Both the position numbers and the translations under genes were made by a program. Positions 36,457 to 44,672 of a stretch of 49,702 nt of DNA are shown one piece after another. The first letter of the stretch is position 1; each line of letters begins with the position of its first letter. The notes beneath the pieces are model-generated. The model was not told where the DNA came from. It saw only the letters and a program-made list of their open reading frames with translations, and did no database searches. The stretch is from an uncultured Lachnospiraceae bacterium (GTDB lineage Bacteria; Bacillota; Clostridia; Lachnospirales; Lachnospiraceae): contig CAJUHG010000011.1 of the NCBI GenBank assembly GCA_910586005.1, forward strand, positions 1 to 49,702, written 5' to 3'.

Positions 36457-37275
36457 GTGGGAAATCAGAAAAAAATCCAATTTGTAAAGTTAATAAGAAT
36501 CATACTTTTGATTATTTTTGTAGTATGCCTGATACGAATCGGTCAGGCATATTATTTATCTGTAAGTCATGAGAGACAGCAGGAAGAATTAAGAAACTTT
36601 TTGGATTATGATAATTCTATATCACAAGAAAATAATATAGCAAATTGGAACAATAAAAAGTTTATCAAAGAGAATAAAAAAATAAAACAGGGCGAATTGT
36701 CCATTTTAAAAAAGTATAAAACACTTTATCAAAAAAATAATGATTTAGTAGGATGGATTTTTATAGAAGGAACAAATATTAATTATCCAGTGATGCAATG
36801 TGAGGAGGATGCGTATTATCTTTCTCATAATTTCTATAAGAAAAAAGATAAATATGGTTGTCTTTATGTAAAAGAAATTGCAGATGTTAATACTCCAGCA
36901 ACAAATTTTATTATATATGGACATAATATGAAAGATAATTCCATGTTTGGGAATTTAGAACAATATAAGGAGGAAATATTTTTCAAAGAACATGCTTATA
37001 TTAATTTTGATACTTTGTATGAAGAACGAGTATATCAGATTATATCAGTATTTCAAACACAAATTTCCAAAGAAGAGAATGGATTTAAGTATTATCAATT
37101 TTATCAAGCAGATACAGAAGAAGAATTTTTATACTTTTATGAAAATATAAAGAAAATAGCTTTGTATGATACCAAAGTTACAGCAGAATTTGGGGATACA
37201 TTTCTTACACTTTCCACTTGTTTTGGACAAATGGAAAATGTAAGATTTGTAGTAATAGCAAAAAGAATAGTTTAA
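36457..37275 (+). CDS. Class B sortase
   Basis: This 272-residue transpeptidase has an N-terminal membrane anchor (about residues 12-34) and a SrtB-type catalytic domain. The catalytic residues are visible: H156 in IIYGHNM, C255 in LSTCFG and R263 in NVRFVVIAKR. The segment NNDLVGWIFIEGTNINYPVMQ is typical of class B. The start is GTG 36457 with GGAGG seven nucleotides upstream. An ATG two bases earlier is in another frame and stops after ten codons. The gene lies 85 bp after the surface-protein gene, which ends in a PKTGD signal, so that protein is the likely substrate. Confidence 0.94.
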   Translation: MGNQKKIQFVKLIRIILLIIFVVCLIRIGQAYYLSVSHERQQEELRNFLDYDNSISQENNIANWNNKKFIKENKKIKQGELSILKKYKTLYQKNNDLVGWIFIEGTNINYPVMQCEEDAYYLSHNFYKKKDKYGCLYVKEIADVNTPATNFIIYGHNMKDNSMFGNLEQYKEEIFFKEHAYINFDTLYEERVYQIISVFQTQISKEENGFKYYQFYQADTEEEFLYFYENIKKIALYDTKVTAEFGDTFLTLSTCFGQMENVRFVVIAKRIV

Positions 37276-37329
37276 AATATAAAATGCAAGTTAGCTTTCT
37301 AAAATAAAAAGATACAAAAGCGTATTATT

Positions 37330-39030
37330 TTACATTTTAAGGGCGCGATATCTATTGAAACAGGCAAAAATTTCTTGTTTTCTTGGCATAGCAAGATTAT
37401 TTGGCATATAATTTTCTTCACAGACTGCAGATAATCCTTTTGCCTTTAGTAATTTACATAATTCATTTACAATTTCTGTCAAGGTTCGTGTTCCATCCAC
37501 AAGATGAAGTCTTGCATATTTCATTAGATATCCAAGAGACATTAATTGTTCTGAATCTGCTAATTGTTCTACATAGCGCAAATCTATCATATCATGGTTG
37601 ATAAGAACAGAATCTTTTCCCTGAGTTTTTAATTTAATTCTGTCATTTTTCTTAAACGCATCATCTGGTTTTATCTTTCTTTGAAAAGATGGGGGAATGC
37701 TTTTGTTTACAGTTTCCCTTGGTAATGGAAAGGCTTCTGCTTCTTTTTTCGCAAGCGATGTGATATCTTCTGGTAGATAATGATTCATTTGAAGGATATA
37801 ATCTGCTTTATGAAAATAAGAACCAGAACTTCCAGCTACAAGGATAGTGGAAATATGATATTCTTCAAAGAGTTCCTGTACCCTGTCAATAAAAGGAGTA
37901 ATTGGCTCTGAATCTCTATGTACTACACGTTGCATTAATTCATCCCGAATCATAAAATTAGTTGCGCTAGTATCTTCATCCATGAACATTAATTTTGTTT
38001 CTGTTTCCATTGCCTCTATTACATTAGCAGCTTGAGAGGTGCTGCCACTAGCATCTTCTGTACAGAAATGTATAGTATCTTTTCCATTTGGAAGGTTGTT
38101 GATAAACATAGAGATATCTACTTGTTGGATATTTCTTCCATCTTCCGCGCGAATTTTTACAGCACTGCTGTCAGTAATTATATATTCTCTGCCATCTCCA
38201 GAAATATGATTATATACACCTAATTCAAGAGCCTTTAATAAAGTGGATTTTCCATGATATCCTCCCCCTACAATAAGGGTAATTCCCTGTTTGATACCCA
38301 TTCCAGTAATTTTTCCATAGTTGGGAAGTTGTAGGGAGATTTCCATAGACTTTGGAGAGAGGAAGGGGATTGCTTTTTTCATAGGTCGGTTGGAAATACC
38401 AGATTCTCTTGGAAGAATAGAACCATTTGCAACAAATGCAATCAGTCCAAGTTTTGGAAGTTCTTCTCTAATGTATTGTTGATCTTCTGCTAATTCTGCA
38501 ATGTTTTTCAAAACATTGCTGTCAAAGGAAGAATAAAAGAGCGTATTTTTTACACAATCTGGAACAAATTCAAACAATATTTTTATCAATTCTCTGCTGT
38601 TAATGGTACGCCCATTTGCTGGAAAACCAATTTCCATACGAATTGTAATACTTCCATCTTGTTTTATTTCACAGGCGGTACGCTCTAAAATTTCTTGTCC
38701 ACATCTGCTCACAACCATTAAACCACTTTTCCCTGAACCTGTTGCTTTAAAATGAAAAGCATCTATCTGTTTTGCAAATTGACGCGTTAAAAAATCTTGT
38801 AATGCAATTCTTTTGTGTTTTTCATCAAACAATTCAAGTGGAAATCCCGCTATTTTTGCTGGAACTTGAATACTGACTTTAGAAGGAGAAGCAAAAGGAT
38901 CTCCTTGTACCTTATCAATAGATAATATATATTTGGGAAATTGATAATTGCCTCTTGTATCTTTGTAAGCTGGATATCCCTTATGGTCAATCCGGTTTAA
39001 AAGTTCTTTTAAATCTATAGATGTTTTCAT
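37330..39030 (-). CDS. Predicted ABC-class P-loop ATPase (PF09818-type), no transporter partner
   Basis: The start is ATG 39030 with GAGG nine nucleotides upstream; the longer frame to 39078 enters a repeat element. The 566-residue soluble protein has Walker A VGGGYHGKSTLLKALELG near residues 244-261 and an ABC-like acidic motif in KLMFMDEDTSATNFMIRD. A glycine-rich loop TGSGKSGLMVVSR sits at about 97-109. This matches the predicted ABC-class ATPase family of unassigned function (MRB1590-like nucleic acid binding in trypanosomes is the best-known relative). No membrane segment or permease neighbour exists. It is encoded against the direction of replication, alone between two plus-strand groups. 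Confidence 0.85.
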   Translation of the reverse strand: MKTSIDLKELLNRIDHKGYPAYKDTRGNYQFPKYILSIDKVQGDPFASPSKVSIQVPAKIAGFPLELFDEKHKRIALQDFLTRQFAKQIDAFHFKATGSGKSGLMVVSRCGQEILERTACEIKQDGSITIRMEIGFPANGRTINSRELIKILFEFVPDCVKNTLFYSSFDSNVLKNIAELAEDQQYIREELPKLGLIAFVANGSILPRESGISNRPMKKAIPFLSPKSMEISLQLPNYGKITGMGIKQGITLIVGGGYHGKSTLLKALELGVYNHISGDGREYIITDSSAVKIRAEDGRNIQQVDISMFINNLPNGKDTIHFCTEDASGSTSQAANVIEAMETETKLMFMDEDTSATNFMIRDELMQRVVHRDSEPITPFIDRVQELFEEYHISTILVAGSSGSYFHKADYILQMNHYLPEDITSLAKKEAEAFPLPRETVNKSIPPSFQRKIKPDDAFKKNDRIKLKTQGKDSVLINHDMIDLRYVEQLADSEQLMSLGYLMKYARLHLVDGTRTLTEIVNELCKLLKAKGLSAVCEENYMPNNLAMPRKQEIFACFNRYRALKM

Positions 39031-39057
39031 AAGTTTTACCTCTTTTATTTTAGAAAT

Positions 39058-39107
39058 TGTCAAAGCGGATATTTGCAATACGCTTTGTTACTTGCTTATA
39101 ACCTCAT
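39058..39107 (+). repeat. Dispersed hairpin repeat, copy 1 (compact form)
   Basis: It starts TGTCAAAGCGGATATT and ends ACTTGCTTATAACCTCAT. AAAGCG and CGCTTT pair around a short loop that also pairs TATT with AATA. The first 24 bases are identical to copy 2 at 42358, and the last 26 match at 23 positions. Confidence 0.8.
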
Positions 39108-39220
39108 AGCCGTTATTGCAGCTTTTCAGTGAGAGTTATTACTCCCGCTGAAACAAGTAAGTCTCCACTTGTCACTTATGTCTCTGCCACATGGAAGGGG
39201 AGATTTCCTTGATGAGGTTA
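39099..39220. other. Multi-branched dyad cluster, candidate structured RNA
   Basis: TAACCTCAT (39099-39107) and ATGAGGTTA (39212-39220) form a closing 9-bp stem. Inside are, in order, a hairpin from TTTCAG to CTGAAA (39124-39153), ACAAGT with ACTTGT (39153-39172), ATGT with ACAT, and GGAA with TTCC. The layout resembles a multi-helix RNA of about 120 nt. The strand and role are unknown. The 39031-39563 gap holds this, the dispersed repeat, the 56-bp repeats and a promoter. Confidence 0.45.
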
Positions 39221-39298
39221 AATATTAAGCATATTGTATCATTTTGGAAAGAAGAAAACAATGTAATGATACTTTATTATTAGGAGTTTTTGTCAAAA

Positions 39299-39466
39299 TC
39301 ATAAAAGAATGCTTTTAGAAAGGTAATAATTCCTATTAAGCATTTAGAGGAAAGTCATAAGAGAATGCTTTTAGAAAGGTAATAATTCCTATTAAGCATT
39401 TAGAGGAAAATCATAAGAGATTATTTGTAGAAAAATAATAATATATATTAAGATTTTATTATTTTA
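39299..39466 (+). repeat. 56-bp tandem repeat, two near-identical copies plus a decayed third
   Basis: Units start at 39299, 39355 and 39411, each with TCATAA. The first two differ at only a few positions. The third shares its start, the TAG and TATTAAG positions but has drifted. Each intact unit contains AATGCTT and AAGCATT as hairpin arms, with an inner AGG/CCT pairing. Confidence 0.85.
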
Positions 39467-39488
39467 TAAAAAAGAAAACAATATCATA

Positions 39489-39517
39489 TTGCTTTTAAAG
39501 AGATGATAGTACATAAT
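39489..39517 (+). promoter_or_regulatory. Candidate promoter of the xpaC-telA operon
   Basis: TTGCTT (39489-39494) and CATAAT (39512-39517) are 17 bp apart, about 45 bp before the xpaC start. Confidence 0.5.
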
Positions 39518-39563
39518 AATAATATGCATCTTTTAGACAATGGAATAACTTTCGGAGGATTAC

Positions 39564-40814
39564 ATGAATAACCAGTGGGAAAAATTTGGGAAGGATATCC
39601 AAAATATTGTAGAGGACGCTATCGATTCCCAAGATTTTAATCAATTAAATAAAACTATTACAAATACAATCAACGATGCAGTAAATAGTATACAGCAAGG
39701 TCTTAAAACAGCAGGACAAGCAATGAATCATGCTACTTCTCAGCAGCATCCATTCCAAGGAGATTTTTTTCATACAAATCAAATAAAAAAAACAGAACCA
39801 TCACAAAAACAGCAGATAATATCTAATAGACAGAAAAAAGAAAATTTTAGTTTAGATTTCTTTAAGAAAAATACATCTGTAAAAGCAGGAGGATGGGCAT
39901 TAACCATATGTGGCTATGTATTTAGTATAGGAATTGGAATTGCTGTTCTTGTATTATTTTTCACTGCATTGTTTCTAGAAAATTTTAGCATTGGAATAAA
40001 AATTGCACTTTCTATTTTATGTCCATTTTTAATAGGAAGTGTTGTTATGTTATGCGCAGGAAGTAATATGTTATCTGCTTTGAAACGATATCATAGATAT
40101 ATTATGGAATTACAAGGAAGAACTTATTGTAATATCAAGGAATTGGCTGATAAGAGTGGTAAATCCCCTCGATTTGTATTAAAAGATATAAGAAAAATGA
40201 TAAATAAAGGATGGTTTCGGCAAGGACATTTAGATCATGATAACACATGTTTGATTGTTAGTCATGACACTTATCAAGAATACCAGTATATTCAAAAACA
40301 GAGAATAGAACAGAAACAATCAGAGTTGGAACAGAAAATGGAATATAAAGATAATAATTTAAAGGATGGACAAATAGATAGTGAAGTTCAAAAGGTTATC
40401 TTTGAAGGAAAAGAATATATAAGAAAAATAAAATCTTGTAATCATACAATTCAAAAAGAGGACATTTCCCAAAAGATTTCTCGTATGGAAATGTTGATAC
40501 AAAAAATATTTGATAGAGTAAAAGAGGATCCAGATTCTCTAGAAGATATTCAGAAGTTAATGGACTATTATCTTCCAACAACAGTGAAATTGTTAGAGGC
40601 TTATCAACAATTAGATAACCAGCCAGTACAGGGAGAAAATATTAGGTCTTCTAAGTTAGAGATTGAGAAAACACTAGATACTTTGAATATTGCATTTGAA
40701 AAATTATTGGACAGCCTTTTTGAAGATGTGGCTTGGGATGTATCTTCTGATATTTCAGTATTACATACGATGCTTGCTCAAGAGGGATTGACTGGAAATG
40801 ATTTCAAGAAATAG
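39564..40814 (+). CDS. xpaC: XpaC-like membrane protein (BCIP-phosphate hydrolysis family)
   Basis: This is a 416-residue protein. The N-terminal 100 residues are polar and amphipathic (DIQNIVEDAIDS). Two transmembrane helices follow at about residues 112-134 and 140-165. Then come a winged-helix-like stretch (YCNIKELADKSGKSPRFVLKDIRKMINKGW, about 190-220) and a coiled-coil C-terminal region. It resembles Bacillus XpaC, named for 5-bromo-4-chloroindolyl phosphate hydrolysis; the true function is uncertain. GGAGG precedes ATG 39564. As in Bacillus (xpaC-yaaN), a TelA-family gene follows 10 nt later, supporting the assignment. Confidence 0.82.
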   Translation: MNNQWEKFGKDIQNIVEDAIDSQDFNQLNKTITNTINDAVNSIQQGLKTAGQAMNHATSQQHPFQGDFFHTNQIKKTEPSQKQQIISNRQKKENFSLDFFKKNTSVKAGGWALTICGYVFSIGIGIAVLVLFFTALFLENFSIGIKIALSILCPFLIGSVVMLCAGSNMLSALKRYHRYIMELQGRTYCNIKELADKSGKSPRFVLKDIRKMINKGWFRQGHLDHDNTCLIVSHDTYQEYQYIQKQRIEQKQSELEQKMEYKDNNLKDGQIDSEVQKVIFEGKEYIRKIKSCNHTIQKEDISQKISRMEMLIQKIFDRVKEDPDSLEDIQKLMDYYLPTTVKLLEAYQQLDNQPVQGENIRSSKLEIEKTLDTLNIAFEKLLDSLFEDVAWDVSSDISVLHTMLAQEGLTGNDFKK

Positions 40815-40824
40815 GAGGATAACT

Positions 40825-41961
40825 ATGAGTGAAGAATTTAAGGAATTTACAGAGACTCCCGTATTAACTTTGGACCCTTTTGCAGAAAAGGCAGAAGTTG
40901 TAAAAGAGAAGGAAGAAGCAGTTGAGGCTGCATGGGATGATAGCATGCTGTCAGAAGAAGAACGACGTATGGTAGAGCAATTTACCAATCAAATAGATTT
41001 GCATAATTCTAATATTGTATTACAATATGGTGCTGGAACTCAGAAAAAAATGGCAGATTTTTCTGAAAAGGCATTGGAAAATGTGCAAACGAAAGATTTA
41101 GGAGAAATTGGTGAGTTGTTGACAGGTGTTGTAACAGAGCTAAAGGGGTTTGATGCAGAAGAAGAAAGAGGATTTCTTGGGATATTTAAAAAATCTACAA
41201 ATAAATTAAGTATATTGAAAACAAAATATGATAAAGCAGAAACAAATGTAAATAAAATTTGTAAAGTTTTAGAAGGACACCAAATGCAACTTATGAAAGA
41301 TGCTGCAATTTTAGATAAGATGTATGAGCAGAACAAGGTGTATTTTAAAGAACTTTCTATGTATATTTTGGCAGGGAAAAAGAAATTAGAACAAGTTCGA
41401 AAAACGGAACTTACTGCTTTGATAGAAAAGGCAAATCGGTCTGGATTGCCAGAGGACGCACAAGAAGCAAAAGATTTAGAAGCACTTTGCACTAGATTTG
41501 AAAAGAAAATTCACGATCTAGAATTAACCAGAATGATTTCTATTCAAACAGCACCCCAGATTCGTTTGGTACAAAATAATGATACCATTATGGTAGAAAA
41601 GATTCAATCTACAATTGTAAATACAATTCCTTTGTGGAAAAGTCAAATGGTACTTGCTATGGGAGTGGAACATTCCGCACAAGCAGCTTCCGCACAAAGA
41701 GAAGTTACTGATTTGACAAATGAATTGTTAAAAAAGAATGCAGAACGATTAAAAATGGCTACCATTGAGACTGCTAGAGAATCAGAACGAGGAATTGTGG
41801 ATATGGAAACTCTGCGAATTACAAATGAATCATTGATTTCTACTTTGGATGAAGTGATGAGAATTCAAAAAGAAGGAAGAGAAAAGCGCAGAGAAGCAGA
41901 AAAGGAAATGAATCGCTTAGAAGGAGAATTAAAGAAAAAATTATTACAAATTCAAAGATAG
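40825..41961 (+). CDS. Toxic anion resistance protein, TelA/YaaN family
   Basis: The start is ATG 40825 (MSEEFKEF) with AGGAGG immediately upstream; the longer frame overlaps xpaC. The 378-residue product is largely helical and coiled-coil, without membrane segments. The blocks LTRMISIQTAPQIRLVQNNDTIMVEKIQSTIVNTIPLWKSQMV (about residues 230-275) are typical of TelA. The family is linked to tellurite and cell-envelope-antibiotic tolerance, with an unclear mechanism. It is co-transcribed with xpaC. Confidence 0.92.
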   Translation: MSEEFKEFTETPVLTLDPFAEKAEVVKEKEEAVEAAWDDSMLSEEERRMVEQFTNQIDLHNSNIVLQYGAGTQKKMADFSEKALENVQTKDLGEIGELLTGVVTELKGFDAEEERGFLGIFKKSTNKLSILKTKYDKAETNVNKICKVLEGHQMQLMKDAAILDKMYEQNKVYFKELSMYILAGKKKLEQVRKTELTALIEKANRSGLPEDAQEAKDLEALCTRFEKKIHDLELTRMISIQTAPQIRLVQNNDTIMVEKIQSTIVNTIPLWKSQMVLAMGVEHSAQAASAQREVTDLTNELLKKNAERLKMATIETARESERGIVDMETLRITNESLISTLDEVMRIQKEGREKRREAEKEMNRLEGELKKKLLQIQR

Positions 41962-41979
41962 CGTTTAATGAAAGTATTT

Positions 41980-42020
41980 CCTAGGATGAAATCTAGGCCT
42001 TATTAAGAGACCTTAATAAG
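41980..42020 (+). terminator. Paired hairpins after telA
   Basis: CCTAG with CTAGG (41980-41997) is followed by CTTATTAAG with CTTAATAAG (41999-42020, loop AGAC). Both lie just after the telA stop. There is no T-run, so these may be a processing or attenuating structure rather than a simple terminator. Confidence 0.45.
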
Positions 42021-42150
42021 ATGGAACAATCATAGAATGAAAAAATGTAATATAGATTTTGTTAATTTACAAAACCTTTACAAAATCCTATTATTTTTTT
42101 TGCTCCTGTTTATTATAATTAGAATATCAGTTTAACTATTTCTTATAAGC

Positions 42151-42239
42151 TGACTAGTGTAGTCACGTGTGCCACAGATGGTATCCTGGTATGCCTGTGT
42201 ATATCTAGAGAAGACGGCCTATTGATATATGGAATAATT
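42151..42239. other. Run of three hairpins, candidate leader or structured RNA
   Basis: TGACT/AGTCA (42151-42165), CACAG with CTGTG enclosing GTAT/ATGC (42173-42199) and TATATC/GATATA (42200-42239) follow each other closely. A TATAAT lies upstream at 42114-42119, without a good -35. The stretch is less AT-rich than its surroundings. The gap 41962-42480 also holds a perfect TTCTCAA/TTGAGAA hairpin (42332-42348) and the dispersed repeat. No gene is visible. Confidence 0.45.
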
Positions 42240-42357
42240 TTGACTGAATGTATGTAATTATGAAAGGTGCAAAGATAATAGGATTTTTTATTTATAGAAA
42301 AAGTGTATAAAGTTGCATTAAATTTCTTAACTTCTCAATCTTTGAGAACTTATAAGA

Positions 42358-42443
42358 TGTCAAAGCGGATATTTGCAATACCAACAGGGCACGATGTACT
42401 TATAGAGTATGATGTCCGCTTTGCTACTTGCTCATAAACTCAT
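42358..42443 (+). repeat. Dispersed hairpin repeat, copy 2 (with 36-nt loop insertion)
   Basis: The first 24 bases (42358-42381) are identical to copy 1 at 39058. After an extra 36 nt (42382-42417) the homology resumes for 26 bases (23 matches). The stem is AAAGCGGA with TCCGCTTT, so base pairing is kept despite the insertion. It sits 37 bp upstream of the response regulator gene. Confidence 0.8.
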
Positions 42444-42480
42444 TAAGCAATTAAAATATATAAAGTAAGGAAAGGAAAAT

Positions 42481-43143
42481 ATGAAAAAAATATTAGTAAT
42501 TGAAGATGAAAATTCTATTAATGATTTGATTTGCATGAATTTAGAAATTGCTGGATATCGGCCAGTAGCCTTTTTTAGTGGGAATGAAGTAAGTCAGCAT
42601 TTAAAAGAAAATCATAATTATGATTTAGCTCTATTAGACATTATGTTGCCAGGGAAAGATGGCTTTGAATTGTTAGAGGAGTTAAAAGAATATAGGATAC
42701 CAGTTATTTATTTGACAGCAAAAGGAGATTTACCTAGTAAAATAAAGGGACTTAGAAATGGAGCGGAGGACTATATTGTAAAACCTTTTGAAATGTTAGA
42801 ACTCTTAGTAAGAATGGATAATGTCTTAAAACGCTATGGAAAAGAAGAGGAAGAAATTAGAATTAAAGATGTTGTAATCAATGAAAAAAAGAGAACTATA
42901 TATAAAAATGGAGTGGAAATATCTATGCAACCTATGGAATTTGATTGTCTATTAGCCTTTTGGAAATATAGAAATCGAGTGATGACAAGAGAGCAAATAT
43001 TAAATATCTTATGGGGAATAGATTTTGAAGGGGAGAGTAGAACTGTAGATGTACATGTGGGAAATATAAGAAAGAAATTAGATTTTTCTGATGTAATTAT
43101 TACTGTGCCAAGGATTGGATATCGTATGGAGATCTCAGAATAA
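42481..43143 (+). CDS. OmpR/PhoB-family response regulator
   Basis: This is a 220-residue regulator. The receiver domain has acidic residues E8/D9, phosphoacceptor D53 (LALLDIMLPGKDGF), the Thr of YLTAKGD and Lys of YIVKPFE. The C-terminal winged-helix DNA-binding domain (about 130-220) contains SMQPMEFDCLLAFWKYRNRVMTR split across the family's typical helices and ends VPRIGYRMEI. GGAAAGGA precedes ATG 42481. It is followed by a tandem repeat and then a sensor kinase gene, forming a two-component pair. Confidence 0.95.
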   Translation: MKKILVIEDENSINDLICMNLEIAGYRPVAFFSGNEVSQHLKENHNYDLALLDIMLPGKDGFELLEELKEYRIPVIYLTAKGDLPSKIKGLRNGAEDYIVKPFEMLELLVRMDNVLKRYGKEEEEIRIKDVVINEKKRTIYKNGVEISMQPMEFDCLLAFWKYRNRVMTREQILNILWGIDFEGESRTVDVHVGNIRKKLDFSDVIITVPRIGYRMEISE

Positions 43144-43257
43144 ATAAAATTAATAGTGATATTCAGAAGTTAAGAATTAAATATCATAGGAAGAATTTAA
43201 AATAAATAAAGTTAATAATGATATTCAGAAGTTAAGAATTAAATATCATAGGAAGAT
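43141..43257 (+). repeat. 62-bp tandem repeat between regulator and kinase genes
   Basis: Copy 1 (43141-43195, plus a 7-nt spacer) and copy 2 (43203-43257) differ at two positions. Copy 1 includes the regulator stop codon and copy 2 ends at the kinase ribosome site. Each carries TGATATT with AATATCA as hairpin arms. Confidence 0.88.
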
Positions 43258-43271
43258 ATGGAGGTTTTTCA

Positions 43272-44531
43272 ATGGATATGATAAAAAAAATTGCATTTAC
43301 TGCGTCAACCATGTTGTTTGTGTTGGCGCAGATTTTTTCTTTTTATGTGATATATATTAATCAAAAGGAAAAAATTGATTTGTTAAAGGAGAAGGAAGGT
43401 AAAGCATTTTTAAGAAATATAGCAGAATTTTCAGTAGATTTACAGAACATAAATTATAACACCTTTATGGAAGAATATATTGTTACATATTATTTTAGAG
43501 AGAATATGTCTGAGAATTCTGCTTTATATAAAGAAGAGCGAGAAATTTTTAACAGTACATCTTATGCATTTGATGTGAAAAAAGTAGATTTTGGAGAGAG
43601 AGAATATCCTTGTTATTACAAAACAGAAAAGATAGATAATAAGTATCTTCTAATCTTTTATGATTATTATGAGAAAAATTTATTGTTAAATAAAGATAAT
43701 AAATATTATTTTTTTTATGTTGTTGATATTACTTATATTTATAAAAAAAGTTGGAGTTTAGTGATTCGGGAGATTTTAATTTCTACTTTTTTTGCTTTTT
43801 TGATGGATTTGCTTTTACTATTTTTAATTAAAAAAATTACAAGACCTCTTCAGGCAATTAATGAAGCACAAAGACAATTAATTGGTAGTATGTCTCATGA
43901 ACTGAAAACACCTTTGACTGCTATAAAAGGTTATTCAGAAACTTTATTAAGTGTGAAATTATCAAAGGAACAAGAAGAGAAGGCATTAAATTATATCAAT
44001 CAAGAAAGTGGGAGGCTTTCTCGTCTTTCAGAAAAAATGATGGAATTAACTAGATTATATGAGCCTGAATGTAAAATAACTATGCAAACTATTTCCATTG
44101 AAGTGTTATTTGAAAATGTAGAAAATAGTGTTAAGCAACGATTAGAAGAAAAAGGATTGCTTTTAGTGCGAGAAGGTAATTATTTGGGAAAGAAGCTAAA
44201 TGCAGATTCAGATTTGATGACTAGTTTTTTATTAAATCTTATTAACAACAGTATTATGGCATCAGAATCTGGGAGTCATATTTATTTAGGTGCAGATGAT
44301 ACTTCAATTTGGGTAAGAGATGAAGGAAGTGGAATACCAAAAGAAGAGTTAGAAAAAGTACGAAAGGCATTTTATAGAGTGGACAAGTCCCGTTCTAGAA
44401 AGAGTGGAAATATGGGATTAGGACTTGCACTTTGTGATCAAATTGCAATGGTACATCATGGCAGAATGAAAATAGAAAGTGAAGTAGGAAAGGGAACTAA
44501 AATTATTTACCAATCGTTTACAAATGAATGA
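43272..44531 (+). CDS. Membrane sensor histidine kinase
   Basis: This is a 419-residue kinase. It has two transmembrane helices (about residues 5-28 and 166-188) flanking an extracellular sensor region of about 135 residues. A short linker and a HisKA domain follow, with phosphoacceptor H209 in SMSHELKTPL. The HATPase domain contains LLNLINNSIMAS (N-box), VRDEGSGIP (G1) and MGLGLALC (G2). It lacks a clear HAMP domain. GGAGG lies seven nucleotides before ATG 43272. It should phosphorylate the upstream regulator. Neighbouring lipoprotein and ABC genes suggest an envelope stimulus. Confidence 0.94.
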   Translation: MDMIKKIAFTASTMLFVLAQIFSFYVIYINQKEKIDLLKEKEGKAFLRNIAEFSVDLQNINYNTFMEEYIVTYYFRENMSENSALYKEEREIFNSTSYAFDVKKVDFGEREYPCYYKTEKIDNKYLLIFYDYYEKNLLLNKDNKYYFFYVVDITYIYKKSWSLVIREILISTFFAFLMDLLLLFLIKKITRPLQAINEAQRQLIGSMSHELKTPLTAIKGYSETLLSVKLSKEQEEKALNYINQESGRLSRLSEKMMELTRLYEPECKITMQTISIEVLFENVENSVKQRLEEKGLLLVREGNYLGKKLNADSDLMTSFLLNLINNSIMASESGSHIYLGADDTSIWVRDEGSGIPKEELEKVRKAFYRVDKSRSRKSGNMGLGLALCDQIAMVHHGRMKIESEVGKGTKIIYQSFTNE

Positions 44532-44672
44532 ATATTTAAAAAAAAGAAACTGCTATGATGTTATTATCATTATCAATAAGCTAATGTGTATCAGCAAGCA
44601 TAAATGATGGAGCCTGTGGCAAGCAGGTATGGAAGATGTAAGAAAGAAATATTCAAAAAGCAGGAGGGACTT

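Noticed and set aside
39299..39466. CRISPR array
   Set aside because: The 56-bp units are contiguous without unique spacers and no cas genes are nearby, so this is a simple tandem repeat.
41040..41492. 150-residue minus-strand open frame inside the TelA-family gene
   Set aside because: It is fully antisense to a strongly supported gene, has no ribosome site, and its Ser/Phe-rich composition is typical of a shadow frame.
43141..43257. Insertion sequence remnant between regulator and kinase
   Set aside because: No terminal inverted repeats, no target duplication and no transposase fragment; the duplicated unit includes the regulator stop and fits local duplication.
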